Assembly (NCBI RefSeq): GCF_007997015.1
Contig: NZ_VOSM01000002.1
Location: forward strand, 682,001 to 746,000
Length of the DNA: 64,000 nt
DNA from: Lujinxingia vulgaris
GTDB taxonomy: Bacteria > Myxococcota_A > Bradymonadia > Bradymonadales > Bradymonadaceae
Reading direction: 5' to 3'
Within the stretch, counting starts at the first letter, position 1. Each line of letters opens with the position of its first letter. Position numbers and translations under genes: made by a program. Of the stretch, positions 1 to 11,500 are shown one piece after another. The notes under the pieces are model-generated. The model was given only the letters and a program-made list of their open reading frames with translations, made no database searches and was not told where the DNA came from.

Positions 1-913
1 GCACCGCGATGGCGATCATCGACCAGACCATCAGCACATAACCGAAGATGTGCTTGCGGCTGAACACGGTGATCACTTCGCTGACCATGCCGAAGCCGGG
101 CAGGATCATGATGTACACGGCCGGGTGGGAGTAGAACCAGAAGAGGTGCTGGTAGAGGATCGGGTCACCACCGCCGGCCGGATTGAAGAAGTAGAAGACG
201 CCGGGGAACATACGCTCGAAGGTGAGCATCAGCAGCGCGCTGGTGAGTACCGGGGTGGCCGCCAGGATCAGGAAGCTGGTGACGGTCATCGCCCAGGTGA
301 AGAGCGGCAGCTGGAACATCTTCATGCCCTTGCAGCGCATGTTGAAGACGGTCGCAAGGAAGTTGACCGCACCCAGCGTCGAGCTCACGCCGACGAGAAT
401 CAGGCCGATAACCCAGAAGTCCGCACCCCAGATGGGAGAGTAGACCGAGTTGGAGAGCGGCGGGTACGCCGTCCAGCCGAACTCAGGCAGGCTGTTCATG
501 AAGAAGCCGGCAAAGGTCAGGATGGCCGCCGGGGGCAGGATCCAGAACGCCGCCAGGTTCAGCTTGGGGAAGGCCATGTCGGGCGCGCCGATCTGGATAG
601 GCACCACGAAGTTGGCCACCCCGGTAAATGCCGGGATGATAAAGAAGAAGATCATCGCGGTGGCGTGCATCCCCGGAAGCGCGTTGTAGAAGGACGCGTC
701 GGTGATGATGTGCGGGCCGTGTGCGGCCAGCTCCAACCGGATGATGACTGAGAGGATGCCGCCCCAGAGCGCCATAAAGGTGGCGAAGAGCAGGTAGAGC
801 ACCCCGATACGCTTGGCGTCCGTCGTGCACATCCATTCCTTGAGGTAGACCCACAGGGAGGTCTTGGCCTCTTCGGAGAGAGGAGACAGGTAACCTTTGG
901 CCTTGATTTCCAT
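1..913 (-). CDS. coxA: Cytochrome c oxidase subunit I, A2-type (3' end beyond window)
   Basis: Catalytic subunit of an aa3/caa3-type heme-copper oxidase in the inner membrane, reducing O2 to water and pumping protons. About 304 N-terminal codons are present and the rest lies left of position 1. The translation shows the heme-a ligand region ([14 protein letters not shown]) and the helix VI segment [14 protein letters not shown] with the His that begins the Cu-B site. The Glu of A1-type enzymes (GHPEVY) is replaced by a Tyr-Ser pair, the known hallmark of A2-type oxidases such as the Rhodothermus caa3 enzyme. The ATG at 911-913 has a GAGG ribosome-binding site 8 nt upstream. It is the last visible gene of the act-cox operon, 105 bp after coxB. 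Confidence 0.95.
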   Translation of the reverse strand, partial: MEIKAKGYLSPLSEEAKTSLWVYLKEWMCTTDAKRIGVLYLLFATFMALWGGILSVIIRLELAAHGPHIITDASFYNALPGMHATAMIFFFIIPAFTGVANFVVPIQIGAPDMAFPKLNLAAFWILPPAAILTFAGFFMNSLPEFGWTAYPPLSNSVYSPIWGADFWVIGLILVGVSSTLGAVNFLATVFNMRCKGMKMFQLPLFTWAMTVTSFLILAATPVLTSALLMLTFERMFPGVFYFFNPAGGGDPILYQHLFWFYSHPAVYIMILPGFGMVSEVITVFSRKHIFGYVLMVWSMIAIAV

Positions 914-946
914 GATGCGATGCCTCGCCGCTTTTTTAGCCTGCAT

Positions 947-1005
947 GGGGAGCCGGGGGCTCCCCCAAGTGTAAGTCTATCGATAGGGCGCCCTCAGCGG
1001 GCGCC
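947..1005 (-). other. Two intercistronic hairpins between coxB and coxA
   Basis: Two perfect inverted repeats lie in the 105-bp coxB-coxA spacer. One is an 8-bp stem (947-954 with 958-965, 3-nt loop); the other is a 7-bp stem (987-993 with 999-1005, 5-nt loop). In the minus-strand transcript neither is followed by a U-run, so they are not obvious rho-independent terminators. mRNA processing or stabilisation of segments, giving unequal coxB and coxA expression, is an inference. Confidence 0.45.
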
Positions 1006-1018
1006 AAACTCAATCGTA

Positions 1019-2620
1019 TCAGTTCATGTCGCGTCGGATCCGCTCGATGTCGCCGGGCTGCACCGGATCGCTCTCGTTGCCGAAGGAGCCGCGCAGGTAG
1101 GTGAGCAACGAGGCCAGCTGGAAGTCGGTCATGGAGCGAGCCACCGGGGTCTTCTCGCCAGGCCACTGGTCGCTGTCGGCGCCCTTAATGAGAAGCTCAG
1201 CGAGTGCGGCGACGTCGCCGTTGACCTTGCTGTTGCCGGCCAGCGAGGGGATGTAGTCGGGGCCTTGCCCGTCGCGACCGTGGCAGCTGACGCAGCTCTC
1301 AAAGATGCGCTCGCCAGCGGCCATCAGATCCGGGGTCGGGGTCGGCTCGACGCCGCCAGCCGGGAAGGGCGGAAGGCCCAGAGATTCGCGCACTCGAGCA
1401 ACATCCTCGTCGGTGACCTCACCGCCGGCGTTACCCCAGCTGAGACGCTCGTGGTTGACGACGGCAGTGACTTCCGCGTCGTTGAGGATCTGACCGAAGG
1501 CCGGCATCACGCCTTTGCCCTGCAGTACGAGCTGGATGTGGGAGTCTTTCTGACCCTCTTCGACAACGCGGGCCGCACCCACGAGGGTGGGGAACTGGTC
1601 GCCCTGGCCCTGGCCGCTCTCACCGTGGCAGGTGGCGCAGCGCGCGGCGAAGACGTCGGGGCCGTTGGCTTCGGTCACCGCGTTCTGCATATCGAAGACC
1701 CACTGGCGGAAGCTCGACGGCGTCATGACCACCGCGCGGAAGTACATGTCCCAGTGGCCCAGACCGCAGAGCTCGGTGCAGGTGCCCTGGTATTCGATGG
1801 CGCTGTACTTCGCGTAAGGAGAGACCTCTTCGACGGTACGCGAGCGGCCCAGGTAGGTGACGCGACGCTCAAGGCCGGAGGTGTTTTTGGCGGTGGCGTC
1901 CGGACGGGTTTGCATGAAGTCCGGACGGGTCGTCACGTACTCGCGCTCCTGACGTTCTACGGTGGCGAACTCATCGACGCGAACCTGATTGACCGGGCCG
2001 TCAGCGCGGAACCACCAGTAGTTGAAGCGGCCGGGCACAGCGTCCATCTTGATGCCCAGGTCGGGCACAAAGATGGAGTGAATAACGTCGCGAGAGGTCA
2101 CCTCGAGCTTCACGTTGGTGTTGGCCGGCACCACAAGGTCGCTGTGCACCAGGCCCCCGTGGTCGGGGTACACAAACTGCCAGTCCCACTGGTAGGCCAC
2201 GGCCTCGACGGTCATGTCGATATCGTCGGGGATGACCTCGGTGGCGAACATGACGTTGATGGTAGCGACGCCGATCCAGATCTGGAAAAGCGCGGCGGCG
2301 GTGGTCCAACCGATTTCCAGCACCAGGTTGCCGTGATTCTGAACCGGGCGCTCGTCGTCACTGCGACGGCGGAACTTGAAGATCGCCGCAACCAGCACAA
2401 CCTCAACAAGGATCAGCACTCCAAGACAGATCTTGGCGATCATGTTGTAGAGGCCGGTCATCTCGCGACCGTTCTGGGTGTAGTGGGCGATGAACTCCCC
2501 GGAGCCGGGGACCGCAAACGCGGTCGCCGGGATCAGCAGCGCCAGGGTGAGCGCGACGAGCAGCGCTGCGCGCTTGAGGTGGCGAGGGTTAAAATAGCCG
2601 CTCATGGTTTTTTTACTCAT
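1019..2620 (-). CDS. coxB: Cytochrome c oxidase subunit II with two C-terminal cytochrome c domains
   Basis: Electron-entry subunit of the caa3-type oxidase. It has a signal/TM segment (about residues 14-37), two TM helices, and a CuA domain with His181 and the cluster Cys281, Cys285, His289, Met292 (CTELCGLGHWDM). Two class I cytochrome c domains follow, with CATCH at 328 and CVSCH at 443; typical caa3 subunit II has one. About 100 residues separate the CuA His from the first CuA Cys, roughly 60 more than usual, so the cupredoxin domain carries an Arg/Thr-rich insertion. The start is uncertain: the frame opens at a GTG (2716), with ATGs at 2689, 2620 and 2605. No start has a clear SD; 2620 was chosen because it places the signal helix near the N-terminus. 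Confidence 0.93.
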   Translation of the reverse strand: MSKKTMSGYFNPRHLKRAALLVALTLALLIPATAFAVPGSGEFIAHYTQNGREMTGLYNMIAKICLGVLILVEVVLVAAIFKFRRRSDDERPVQNHGNLVLEIGWTTAAALFQIWIGVATINVMFATEVIPDDIDMTVEAVAYQWDWQFVYPDHGGLVHSDLVVPANTNVKLEVTSRDVIHSIFVPDLGIKMDAVPGRFNYWWFRADGPVNQVRVDEFATVERQEREYVTTRPDFMQTRPDATAKNTSGLERRVTYLGRSRTVEEVSPYAKYSAIEYQGTCTELCGLGHWDMYFRAVVMTPSSFRQWVFDMQNAVTEANGPDVFAARCATCHGESGQGQGDQFPTLVGAARVVEEGQKDSHIQLVLQGKGVMPAFGQILNDAEVTAVVNHERLSWGNAGGEVTDEDVARVRESLGLPPFPAGGVEPTPTPDLMAAGERIFESCVSCHGRDGQGPDYIPSLAGNSKVNGDVAALAELLIKGADSDQWPGEKTPVARSMTDFQLASLLTYLRGSFGNESDPVQPGDIERIRRDMN

Positions 2621-2739
2621 AAGGTTGCCGTTCGTCGAAGGCGCGAGGCCCAGCATCTGCGACGGTTGACTGGAGGTTGAAGCGTTCATAACGCAGAGCG
2701 TGAAGTCAATGGTCACGCCGCCCGAAGACGGCGATCATC

Positions 2740-4146
2740 TCAATTTTGCGTCTCGTCGGCCGGAGCTTCCGGAGCGGGAGTCGTAACAGCGCCGGGTTCG
2801 GCCTGGCCATCGGCGGGAATCTCACCGGTGGTGTCGGCCGGCGAGGTGGTCTCGTCGAGGGGCTGCACGGTGGTGACCCGGTCGCTGCCTTCGCCTTCAA
2901 AGCCGGCAACGTAGGCCTGGAGGTCCTTCCAGTTTTGCTCGGAGAGGGACGCGGCCGGAGTCATGTTGGGAAGCGTTGCGTGTACGCCGCCGATGGTGCG
3001 GGCAGCAACGTCCTGGTAGGTGCCACCGACCGAGGCAGGCACGAGACGTCCCACGTTGATGTAAAGGAAGGGCGGGAACGCGCCGTAGGGTCCCACGTTG
3101 CGGGCGCCGGCGCCCTGGCTGCCGTGGCAGCTGGCGCACATCTGACCGTAGACCTGCTGTCCGGCCTCGGCGTTGGCGTCGGCGGCGAGGGTCGGGTCGC
3201 CGTACTGTCCCAGGCGAATCATGCGATTCTCAGCGGCGTCCGCCGCCAGGAAGCGCATCGCGTCATTGACCGGGATGGCGTCGGGGCGCGGCGGGGCGCT
3301 CAGCGAACGGCAGACAGCGTTGACCTGCTCGTCGGTGGCCGGCTCCTGATTCTGCTCGGGCACAAAGGTTTCGCGAATATAGTGCGTCAGCGCCCAGAGC
3401 TCCTCTTCGGGGAGGTGGCCGTAGGCGGGCATCGAGGTGCCCGAGATGCCGCCGAAGAGGGTGTTGTAAACAGCCAGCGCGCTGGTGCCGTTGGTCCAGT
3501 CGGCCGGCGGCGCTTCGAAGTTACGCGGAGGCGGGTTGAGCGCACCACCGGCAGGGCCGTCGCCTTTACCTTGAGCGCCGTGGCAGGAGGCACACTGCTG
3601 GGCGAAGATCTCTTCACCCTTGGCCAACTGCTCGTCACCCGAGGGCTCGACAAGGTCGGCGATGCCCACACGGATTTCCGGATCACAGACGCCGAACTCG
3701 GCTTCCTGACGGATACGCTCAGAGAGCTCCGCCGGGACCGGGTTGGGGTTCTCAATCAGGCTGTGCACGTAGTGCGAGACCGCCCATTGATCCTGGAAGA
3801 ACAGGTTATTGAAGGGCGTGTGCTCGAAGCTCTCGGAGGCGTAGCCGTGGGCGACGACGCTGTAGATCGACTCCAGACCGGAGCGTTCCACCTGGGTGCC
3901 GACAAAGCCCTGAGCGCCGTTGCGCTGAGCGAGCTCGGCACCACCACGGCCCTGATCGCCGTGGCAGGAGGCACACTGTTCGGCGAAGACCTTCTCCCCG
4001 CGTTCGATCTTCTGGGGGGTCGGCACCAGCATGCGATCGAGGGTCTGAAGCCCGATTCCCTGGCCGTAGACGGTGGGGATCAGGGCGACCATGCCGCCGG
4101 TGACCAGCGCGATTTTAAGACCATTTTTAAGCGTAGCGTTTTTCAT
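2740..4146 (-). CDS. Triheme cytochrome c between actF and coxB
   Basis: Predicted exported protein of 468 aa. An N-terminal hydrophobic segment (about residues 9-28) is followed by three cytochrome c domains, each with a CASCH heme site, starting near residues 58, 187 and 337. A Pro/Thr/Ala/Glu-rich tail of about 50 residues ends it. It lies in the operon after actF (60-bp gap) and before coxB. The position suggests that it shuttles electrons between ACIII and the CuA centre, or docks the two complexes. That role is inferred. Canonical act-cox clusters known to me go from actF directly to the oxidase genes or have at most a monoheme carrier, so this is an addition. Heme coordination beyond CXXCH is not assigned. 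Confidence 0.88.
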   Translation of the reverse strand: MKNATLKNGLKIALVTGGMVALIPTVYGQGIGLQTLDRMLVPTPQKIERGEKVFAEQCASCHGDQGRGGAELAQRNGAQGFVGTQVERSGLESIYSVVAHGYASESFEHTPFNNLFFQDQWAVSHYVHSLIENPNPVPAELSERIRQEAEFGVCDPEIRVGIADLVEPSGDEQLAKGEEIFAQQCASCHGAQGKGDGPAGGALNPPPRNFEAPPADWTNGTSALAVYNTLFGGISGTSMPAYGHLPEEELWALTHYIRETFVPEQNQEPATDEQVNAVCRSLSAPPRPDAIPVNDAMRFLAADAAENRMIRLGQYGDPTLAADANAEAGQQVYGQMCASCHGSQGAGARNVGPYGAFPPFLYINVGRLVPASVGGTYQDVAARTIGGVHATLPNMTPAASLSEQNWKDLQAYVAGFEGEGSDRVTTVQPLDETTSPADTTGEIPADGQAEPGAVTTPAPEAPADETQN

Positions 4147-4205
4147 GACGTCACTGCGTAGAGCGTGGATGCCAGAACCTCAAGAGCGTTCGGATGAAGT
4201 GAAAC

Positions 4206-5468
4206 TCACTCCGGCTTGCCGTTGGGGTAGATGAGGTGGTCGTGGGAGTGCGGGATGCTCTCGCCCAGGAAGGGATCTTTGAGCGGCACCAGGTTGTGCT
4301 TGGCCAGCGCGCGGCCGACGACCACGATGAAGAGGCCCACAAAGCCCAGCGCGATCGGAAGTTCAAAGACCGGCCACAGCGGGGAGTAGCTACCCTTGAT
4401 GGCGGGGTAGGGCGCAACCCAGAGCCAGACTTCGTAGAGCTGGGTCAGGATAAGCCATCCGCACACGTACTGCAGGATGTTGTTCTTGTTCTTCTTATGC
4501 TCCTGAGGAAGCAGAAGAAGGAAGGGAATGATGAACTTGATGAAGGGCAGGATGAAGAGGAAGAAGCCCCAGCCGTTCTCCGTCCGGTGGACATACCACT
4601 CGGCCGCCTCGGGAATGTTTGCGTACCAGATCAGCAGGAACTGGCTAAACGCGATGTAGGCGTAGAAGACGGTGAAGGCGAAGACCAGCTTGCCCATGTC
4701 GTGGATGTGCTGGGTACCGACGGTATCACCAAAGTAGCCGCGGCGCTTGAGGTAGAGGATGATCAGGACCATCACGCTCAGGCCAGACTGGAAGAGGCCG
4801 GCGAAGGCGTAGACCGAGAACATCGTGGAGTACCAGTGCGCGTTGAAGGACATGATCCAGTACCAGGTCATGAACGAGAACCCGATGACAAAGACCAGGA
4901 GGAAGCCCGCGCTGACCCAGATGTTGGTGTGGGTGAGCTTGTAGCCGCCTACTTCGTCCTGCTTCAGGCTGTTGCGACGCATCCAGCTGTAGAAGCCGAA
5001 CCAGGCAAGCGTCGACGCGATGGTGGTAAACGCGATGCCGGTGAAGTTGAGGAAACCACTCTTCGCGGCGACGACCGCGTCGATGTAGTGGTTTTCGGCC
5101 GGGTCGGCAGGGAGCCACTTAAAGAGGGTCTCAGCGCCGAGAAGGGCGATGGCACCGAAGATGATCACCGGCAGCAGGAAGGCACCGAAGGCCTCGGGAA
5201 CGCGTCGAATGGAGACGCTCCAGCCGGCCTTCGCCAGATATTGCGTGGCGATGAAGAAGGGGCCGGAGAGTCCCAGGCTAAGCGTAAACCAGAACCCGAT
5301 GATGTATCCGCGCCAGGCGCGCACCGCGTTGTACTCTCCCATAAGGAGACCGACCACAAAGACCACAAGGCCCAGCACAAAGAGCGCGAGTCCGGCAGTC
5401 TGAAAGCCCCCGGGGAGCTCGAAGCGCTTGGGCGGCGCGATGTCGTGGTGGTGAGATGAGTGAGCCAT
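4206..5468 (-). CDS. actF: Alternative Complex III subunit ActF (NrfD-related membrane protein)
   Basis: Polytopic inner-membrane subunit of quinol:cytochrome c oxidoreductase (ACIII), 420 aa, about ten predicted helices. The N-terminus is His-rich and cytoplasmic (SHHHD), then successive hydrophobic segments such as FALFVLGLVVFVVGLL-like helices and a conserved central part rich in Trp and Tyr. ActF is the second, shorter paralogue of ActC in ACIII. It follows actE and precedes the triheme cytochrome. The ATG start has GAGG about 9 nt upstream. Confidence 0.9.
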   Translation of the reverse strand: MAHSSHHHDIAPPKRFELPGGFQTAGLALFVLGLVVFVVGLLMGEYNAVRAWRGYIIGFWFTLSLGLSGPFFIATQYLAKAGWSVSIRRVPEAFGAFLLPVIIFGAIALLGAETLFKWLPADPAENHYIDAVVAAKSGFLNFTGIAFTTIASTLAWFGFYSWMRRNSLKQDEVGGYKLTHTNIWVSAGFLLVFVIGFSFMTWYWIMSFNAHWYSTMFSVYAFAGLFQSGLSVMVLIILYLKRRGYFGDTVGTQHIHDMGKLVFAFTVFYAYIAFSQFLLIWYANIPEAAEWYVHRTENGWGFFLFILPFIKFIIPFLLLLPQEHKKNKNNILQYVCGWLILTQLYEVWLWVAPYPAIKGSYSPLWPVFELPIALGFVGLFIVVVGRALAKHNLVPLKDPFLGESIPHSHDHLIYPNGKPE

Positions 5469-5538
5469 TGGAGTTTGCCTCTATGCTAATTCAACGGTCG
5501 TTCAAAGAGCGCAGTGCGCGTCCGTGAGTCAAATGGGG

Positions 5539-6171
5539 TTACTGGTCGCGCATCCGATCCAGGTCGATGGGCTCGGGGAAGTCGGCCCGCTGCAGGGCGC
5601 GCACGTAGTTGACCACGGCCCAGCGCTCCATATCGGTGAGGTTATTTTTGTAGGCCCACATCGCGCCCTGGCCGTAGGTGACTACGTGGTAGATGCGTCC
5701 GTCCTCATAGCCGCGCAGCTTATCGGTCAGGAGACTCGGCGGTGCGCCGTAGGCTCCGGAGACAACGATGGTGCCGTCGGCGGCGCCTTCGGTGCCGTGA
5801 CAGACCGCGCAGTTGGTGCGGTAGAGGAAGCGACCGTACTCCAGGCTCTGGGCGTTAACCGGCACCGGGTTGACCAGCTGTGCGCTGGCGTCGGGGCTGG
5901 GCTGAGCCGGGCGAAGCTGCCCGTCGACCGGCACGGTGGCCGGGGGCGGAAGACGCATACCGGGGGACTGATCGTCGCGGAAGACCGGCTGGGCTTCCTG
6001 ATCCTTATAGCTCGTCTGGTTATGCATGCCCTCGATGGGGTTGAGCTCACCAACGGGTTTGCTGCCGTCGGCCGGGATCCCTACCTCATAGATGCAGCCC
6101 ACGAACGAGGCGCCCAGGAGGGCCAGCGCGGTCACAGCGACGCGAGTTTTTAGCGTGCTTGGAATGCTCAT
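5539..6171 (-). CDS. actE: Alternative Complex III subunit ActE (monoheme cytochrome c lipoprotein)
   Basis: Periplasmic monoheme cytochrome c of ACIII, 210 aa from the chosen start. A lipoprotein signal peptide ends at a Cys (ASFVGC) near residue 26; membrane anchoring of ActE by lipidation is known in the family. One heme site (CAVCH) lies in the C-terminal half, followed by a typical class I fold with an MWAYKNNLTDMERWAVVNYV ending. The frame is open upstream to 6252 inside actD, but the ATG at 6171 fits better: it lies just after the actD stop, has AAGG upstream, and puts the signal peptide at the N-terminus. Confidence 0.9.
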   Translation of the reverse strand: MSIPSTLKTRVAVTALALLGASFVGCIYEVGIPADGSKPVGELNPIEGMHNQTSYKDQEAQPVFRDDQSPGMRLPPPATVPVDGQLRPAQPSPDASAQLVNPVPVNAQSLEYGRFLYRTNCAVCHGTEGAADGTIVVSGAYGAPPSLLTDKLRGYEDGRIYHVVTYGQGAMWAYKNNLTDMERWAVVNYVRALQRADFPEPIDLDRMRDQ

Positions 6172-6175
6172 GAGA

Positions 6176-7055
6176 TTAAGCGCCTTTCGTGATGGTTCGA
6201 ATTTCAACCGGATTGAGCGTCTCGAGAAATCCTCGGACCTCTTCGGCATCAAAAGCGTCGTCGTCGGCGGAGATCCAAAGCACGAAGCGGTCTTTGGTGA
6301 TCTCCGGATCGATGATGAAGGGTTTGCGGAAGCAGCCCGCCGCGATCAGCATCACAATCGCGGTGGTGACCCCGGCAAAGAGCACCGTCAACTCGAACAT
6401 GATCGGCACAAAAGAGGGCCAGGGGGCGTAGGGCTTGCCGCCGACGATCATCGGCCAGTCAAAGGTCATCATGAAGAACTGAATAGCGTTGGCGGTCAGA
6501 AAGCCCGCCGAGCCGGCGCCGAAGGTCACCCAGGGAATCCAGGAGCGACCCAGGCCCATCGCGTCGTCCATCCCGTGGATGGGGAATGGCGAGTAGGCCT
6601 CAAAGGCGTCGTACTTGGAGTCGCGGGTGTGGGCCGCAGCCAGCATCAGGTCGTCGGGCAGGTCGAAGTAAGCAGCGATGCCCTTCATGCCTTCACCGTT
6701 GGTGACGTCGCCTGCGGCCGGGGGAACCACTGCGTCACTGGCGCCGTTGCCGGCGACAGTGAGGCTTTCGTGGGACTCCTCAACCTCGTCGTCGGAGTTC
6801 TCCTCGGACGAGTCTTCAGCGTCTTCGTTTTCATCCGAAGCGGCGGCCTCTTGAGCGGCTGCATCCTCAGATGCGTCGCTCTCTTCGGTAGCGGCGGCTT
6901 GTTCGGAAGCCTCGCTTTCCTCGGCGCCTTCTTCGGCTTTGGTGGTTTCAACGTCGTTCACAGCGGTGTTCTCTGCGTCCGTCGCGCTGGTCTCCGTTTC
7001 TTCGGCGGAGGTCTCAGCGCTGGTCTCTTCGAGCGTTTCTTTGGTCTCTTTGTCC

Positions 7056-7063
<8 letters not shown>
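6176..7063 (-). CDS. actD: Alternative Complex III subunit ActD with long acidic N-terminal extension
   Basis: ActD (DUF3341 family) membrane subunit of ACIII. The conserved part begins near residue 127 ([14 protein letters not shown]) and includes two TM helices with the usual [15 protein letters not shown] and [13 protein letters not shown] motifs. Unlike typical ActD (about 170-200 aa), this one starts with about 120 residues of low-complexity, acidic sequence: 39 Asp/Glu against 4 Lys and no Arg in the first 100. The start overlaps the actC stop region by 8 bp, so translation is probably coupled. The acidic arm should face the cytoplasm; its role is unknown. Confidence 0.92.
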
Positions 7064-8495
<1,432 letters not shown>

Positions 8496-8579
8496 GCCGG
8501 AACTCTTTGGAGCGTCAGTGGATCAAAACATCGGGGGACCGGGGCGCCTTGAATGCGGCGCCCCGACAACAATGGGTGC

Positions 8580-11500
8580 TTAGACGAGCTCTTCGTCGGT
8601 GTTCCAGATGCTGGTCATATAAGCGACCGCAGGGCGGGTGTTGATATCGCTAAGCGCGAAGGTGGCCCGGGGTGACTTGTGCATCTTCGAGACGGTGTGG
8701 GAGTCGTCGAGGACGTTGCCAAAGTCGATGGCTTCGGCCGGGCATGCCTGCTGGCAGGCCGTGACGACTTCGCCCTGGCGGAAGGAGCGGCGACCCTCTT
8801 TCATGATCTCCCACTTGCCGCGACGGATACGCTGCACACAGAAGGTGCACTTCTCCATGACCCCGCGGGTACGCACGGTGACGTCGGGGTTGAGCCCCAG
8901 CTGAAGCGGCTCGGTCTGGTTGAGACGACCGTGCTCTTTGAGCTCGGGGTAGAGGCGCGCGAAGAAGGTGTCTCCGCGGTTTTCGGAGTAGTTGAACCAG
9001 TTGTAGCGACGCACCTTGTAGGGGCAGTTGTTGGAGCAGTAACGGGTGCCCACGCAACGCTGGTAGCTCATCTGGTTGAGACCGTCGCTGCTCTGCATGG
9101 TGGCGAGCACCGGGCAGACCGTCTCACAGGGAGCGCGATCGCAGTGCTGGCAGAGCATCGGGTGCATCAGAACACGCGGGTTCTCCAGGTACTCACCGAA
9201 GGCGACCTCGGGCTCGGAGCTGTACATCGGGTCGTCGGTGACCGAGGAGCGGATCTTCACCGCTTCTTCGGGCAGCTGATAGTAGCGGTCGATGCGCATC
9301 CAGTGCATCTCGCGACCTTCCAGGATGCCCTGACGGCCGACGACCGGGATGTTGTTCTCTTCCTGGCAGGCGATCACGCAGGCCGAGCAGCCGGTGCATT
9401 TGGACATGTCGATGGACATGCCCCACTTGAGGTTGCCGTAGTCGTGATCTTCCCACAGGTTCTTGGTGGCGACCGGGTGGTGGATGCCGGCGTCGGGCTT
9501 CTCGCGGTACTCCTTGAGCTCGGCGGTGGCCATGATGCGGTGGTAGTCCACATCGATGACGTTGCCCTGCTGGACGGTGGAGAGGACCTCAACCTTATCG
9601 GTCTTCTTGATGGTGGCTTTGATGCCCGAGAGCAGCGCACCGTTTTCACCGGCCTGAGAGAGTTTGAAGGCGTTGGCGCCCACGCCGTTGGCGACGTCGC
9701 CGGCGGCAGTGCGGCCGTAGCCGAGCGGGATGCCGATGACGTCATCGTGCATGCCGGGGACCATGATCACCGGGAAGCCCAGCTCCGGTCCGCCTTCGAC
9801 CTGCACGTTGATGTACTGGCCGTTCTCGAGCTTCGCCTCTTTGAGGGTCTTGTAGCTGACCATCGCGTAGGAGCCCCAGACGTGCTTGCTGACCGGGTCG
9901 GGCAGCTCCTGGAGGTGACCGTTGTTGGCCTGGCGCCCGTCGTAGAGCGGGATCGAAGCGAAGAGCTGCACGACCTTGTTGCCGAGGTCGCCTGCGGCCG
10001 CAATCTCAGTGAGGGCGTTGGGCAGATTGGCCACGGTCGGGCGAACGCGGAAGGCGGGTGCAGATTGAGCATCGTTGCTCAGGTAGACGCCTTCGCGCAT
10101 CGTGGAGAGCCAGAACTGCTCAAAGCTCGCCAGCGAGTCGGCCTTCGGATAGACCTCGCGCTGCCAGAAGTCGCGCAGGAAGCGGTAGAAGGGGCCGGTG
10201 TCGTAGGTCTGGCCTGCGCCGGGGCGGTTGCCCGCGGGTTGCGGCGGAGCCGGGATGAAGGCGGCCAGCGTGCTGCTGAGCTCGGCGGTGCCGAACCAGG
10301 TCATCAGGCTGTCTTCAAAAGAGCGCGTGTTGTAGAGGGGCAGGATCGCCGGCTGGCGAATCGCGTGCACACCCACGCGGGGGTTGGAGTCGCCCCAGGC
10401 TTCCAGCGAGTGGCAGCCGGTGGCGACGTAGTGCGCCTGACGCGCGGTCTCATCAAAGTGGGTCGAGGTGCTGATGACGAGCGGAACTTTCGCCAGCGCT
10501 TCGGCGACCTTCAGCGAGGCCGGCGCCGAGTAGACCGGGTTGGTCCCGCTGATGATGAGCATGTCGACATCGCCGCTTTCGATCTCGGCGATGAGCGCCT
10601 GAAGCTGGGCCAAACCGGCGGCGCCGTAGCTGGGCCGGTCGCGCTCAATGGTCTGCCCGTCGTTGCCGAGTGCGGCGTTGATCAGGTTGACCGCGCTCTC
10701 CAGCGCCAGGCCGTTGCTCGTGGCGCTGGCGTTGCCACCGGCCACAACAATGGACTTGCCGGCGGTCTGCGAGAGCTTCTGCGCGACGCTTTCGATGATC
10801 TCGACGCTCAGGTCACCACCGAGGCGCTCCACAACCGCTGCCGGGGCAAACGCGCTCAGCGCCTGGCGCACCGCACCGGCGGGAACACCCTGCGGGTTGT
10901 GCGCCGTGAAGAGCTGGTGAGCCACGGCCATCGCCACATCGACCATCGCGTCGGGACGAACACGCACGCGCTTGTCGGCGTTGATGCCGGTCAGGGTGAG
11001 CGTGGGCTCAAACGTGATCAGCTGCGACATCTCTCCGTCGGGGTTACGACGGCTGGCGAACTGGCGGGTGAACTCCGAAGGGGAGAGCCAGGTGCCCAGG
11101 AAGTCGCTGCCGAAGGAGACGACAAGGCTGGCCTTATCGAAGCGGTAATGCGGGATGTGCGCGTTACCGTAGGAGGCCGCGTTTGCAGCGAGCATCGCGT
11201 CGTCGCCCAGCGCCTCATAGGTGTAGTGGCGCGCGTTGGGCACGCTGGAGGTAACCTCGGCAATAAGCGCGTCGGTGGCCGGGCCGTGCATCGCACCGGT
11301 GAGGATGCGAAGACCACCGCCGCCGCGAATCTCGCTGAGCTTGGCTGCAACCTGAGAGTCGATGTCTTCCCAGCTGACCTTCGAGACGCTCTCGCCGCTG
11401 ACACGCTGCGCGTCGCGCAGGCGGTCCGGATCGTAGAGGTCGATGTAGGAGGCCTGGCCGCGAGCGCAGAGCGCACCCTGGCTGACCGGGTGCTGCGGGT

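Noticed and set aside
920-2680. Plus-strand frame of 586 codons opposite coxB
   Set aside because: Antisense to the CuA and cytochrome c motifs. Its sequence is Gly/His/Arg/Val biased with no family pattern.
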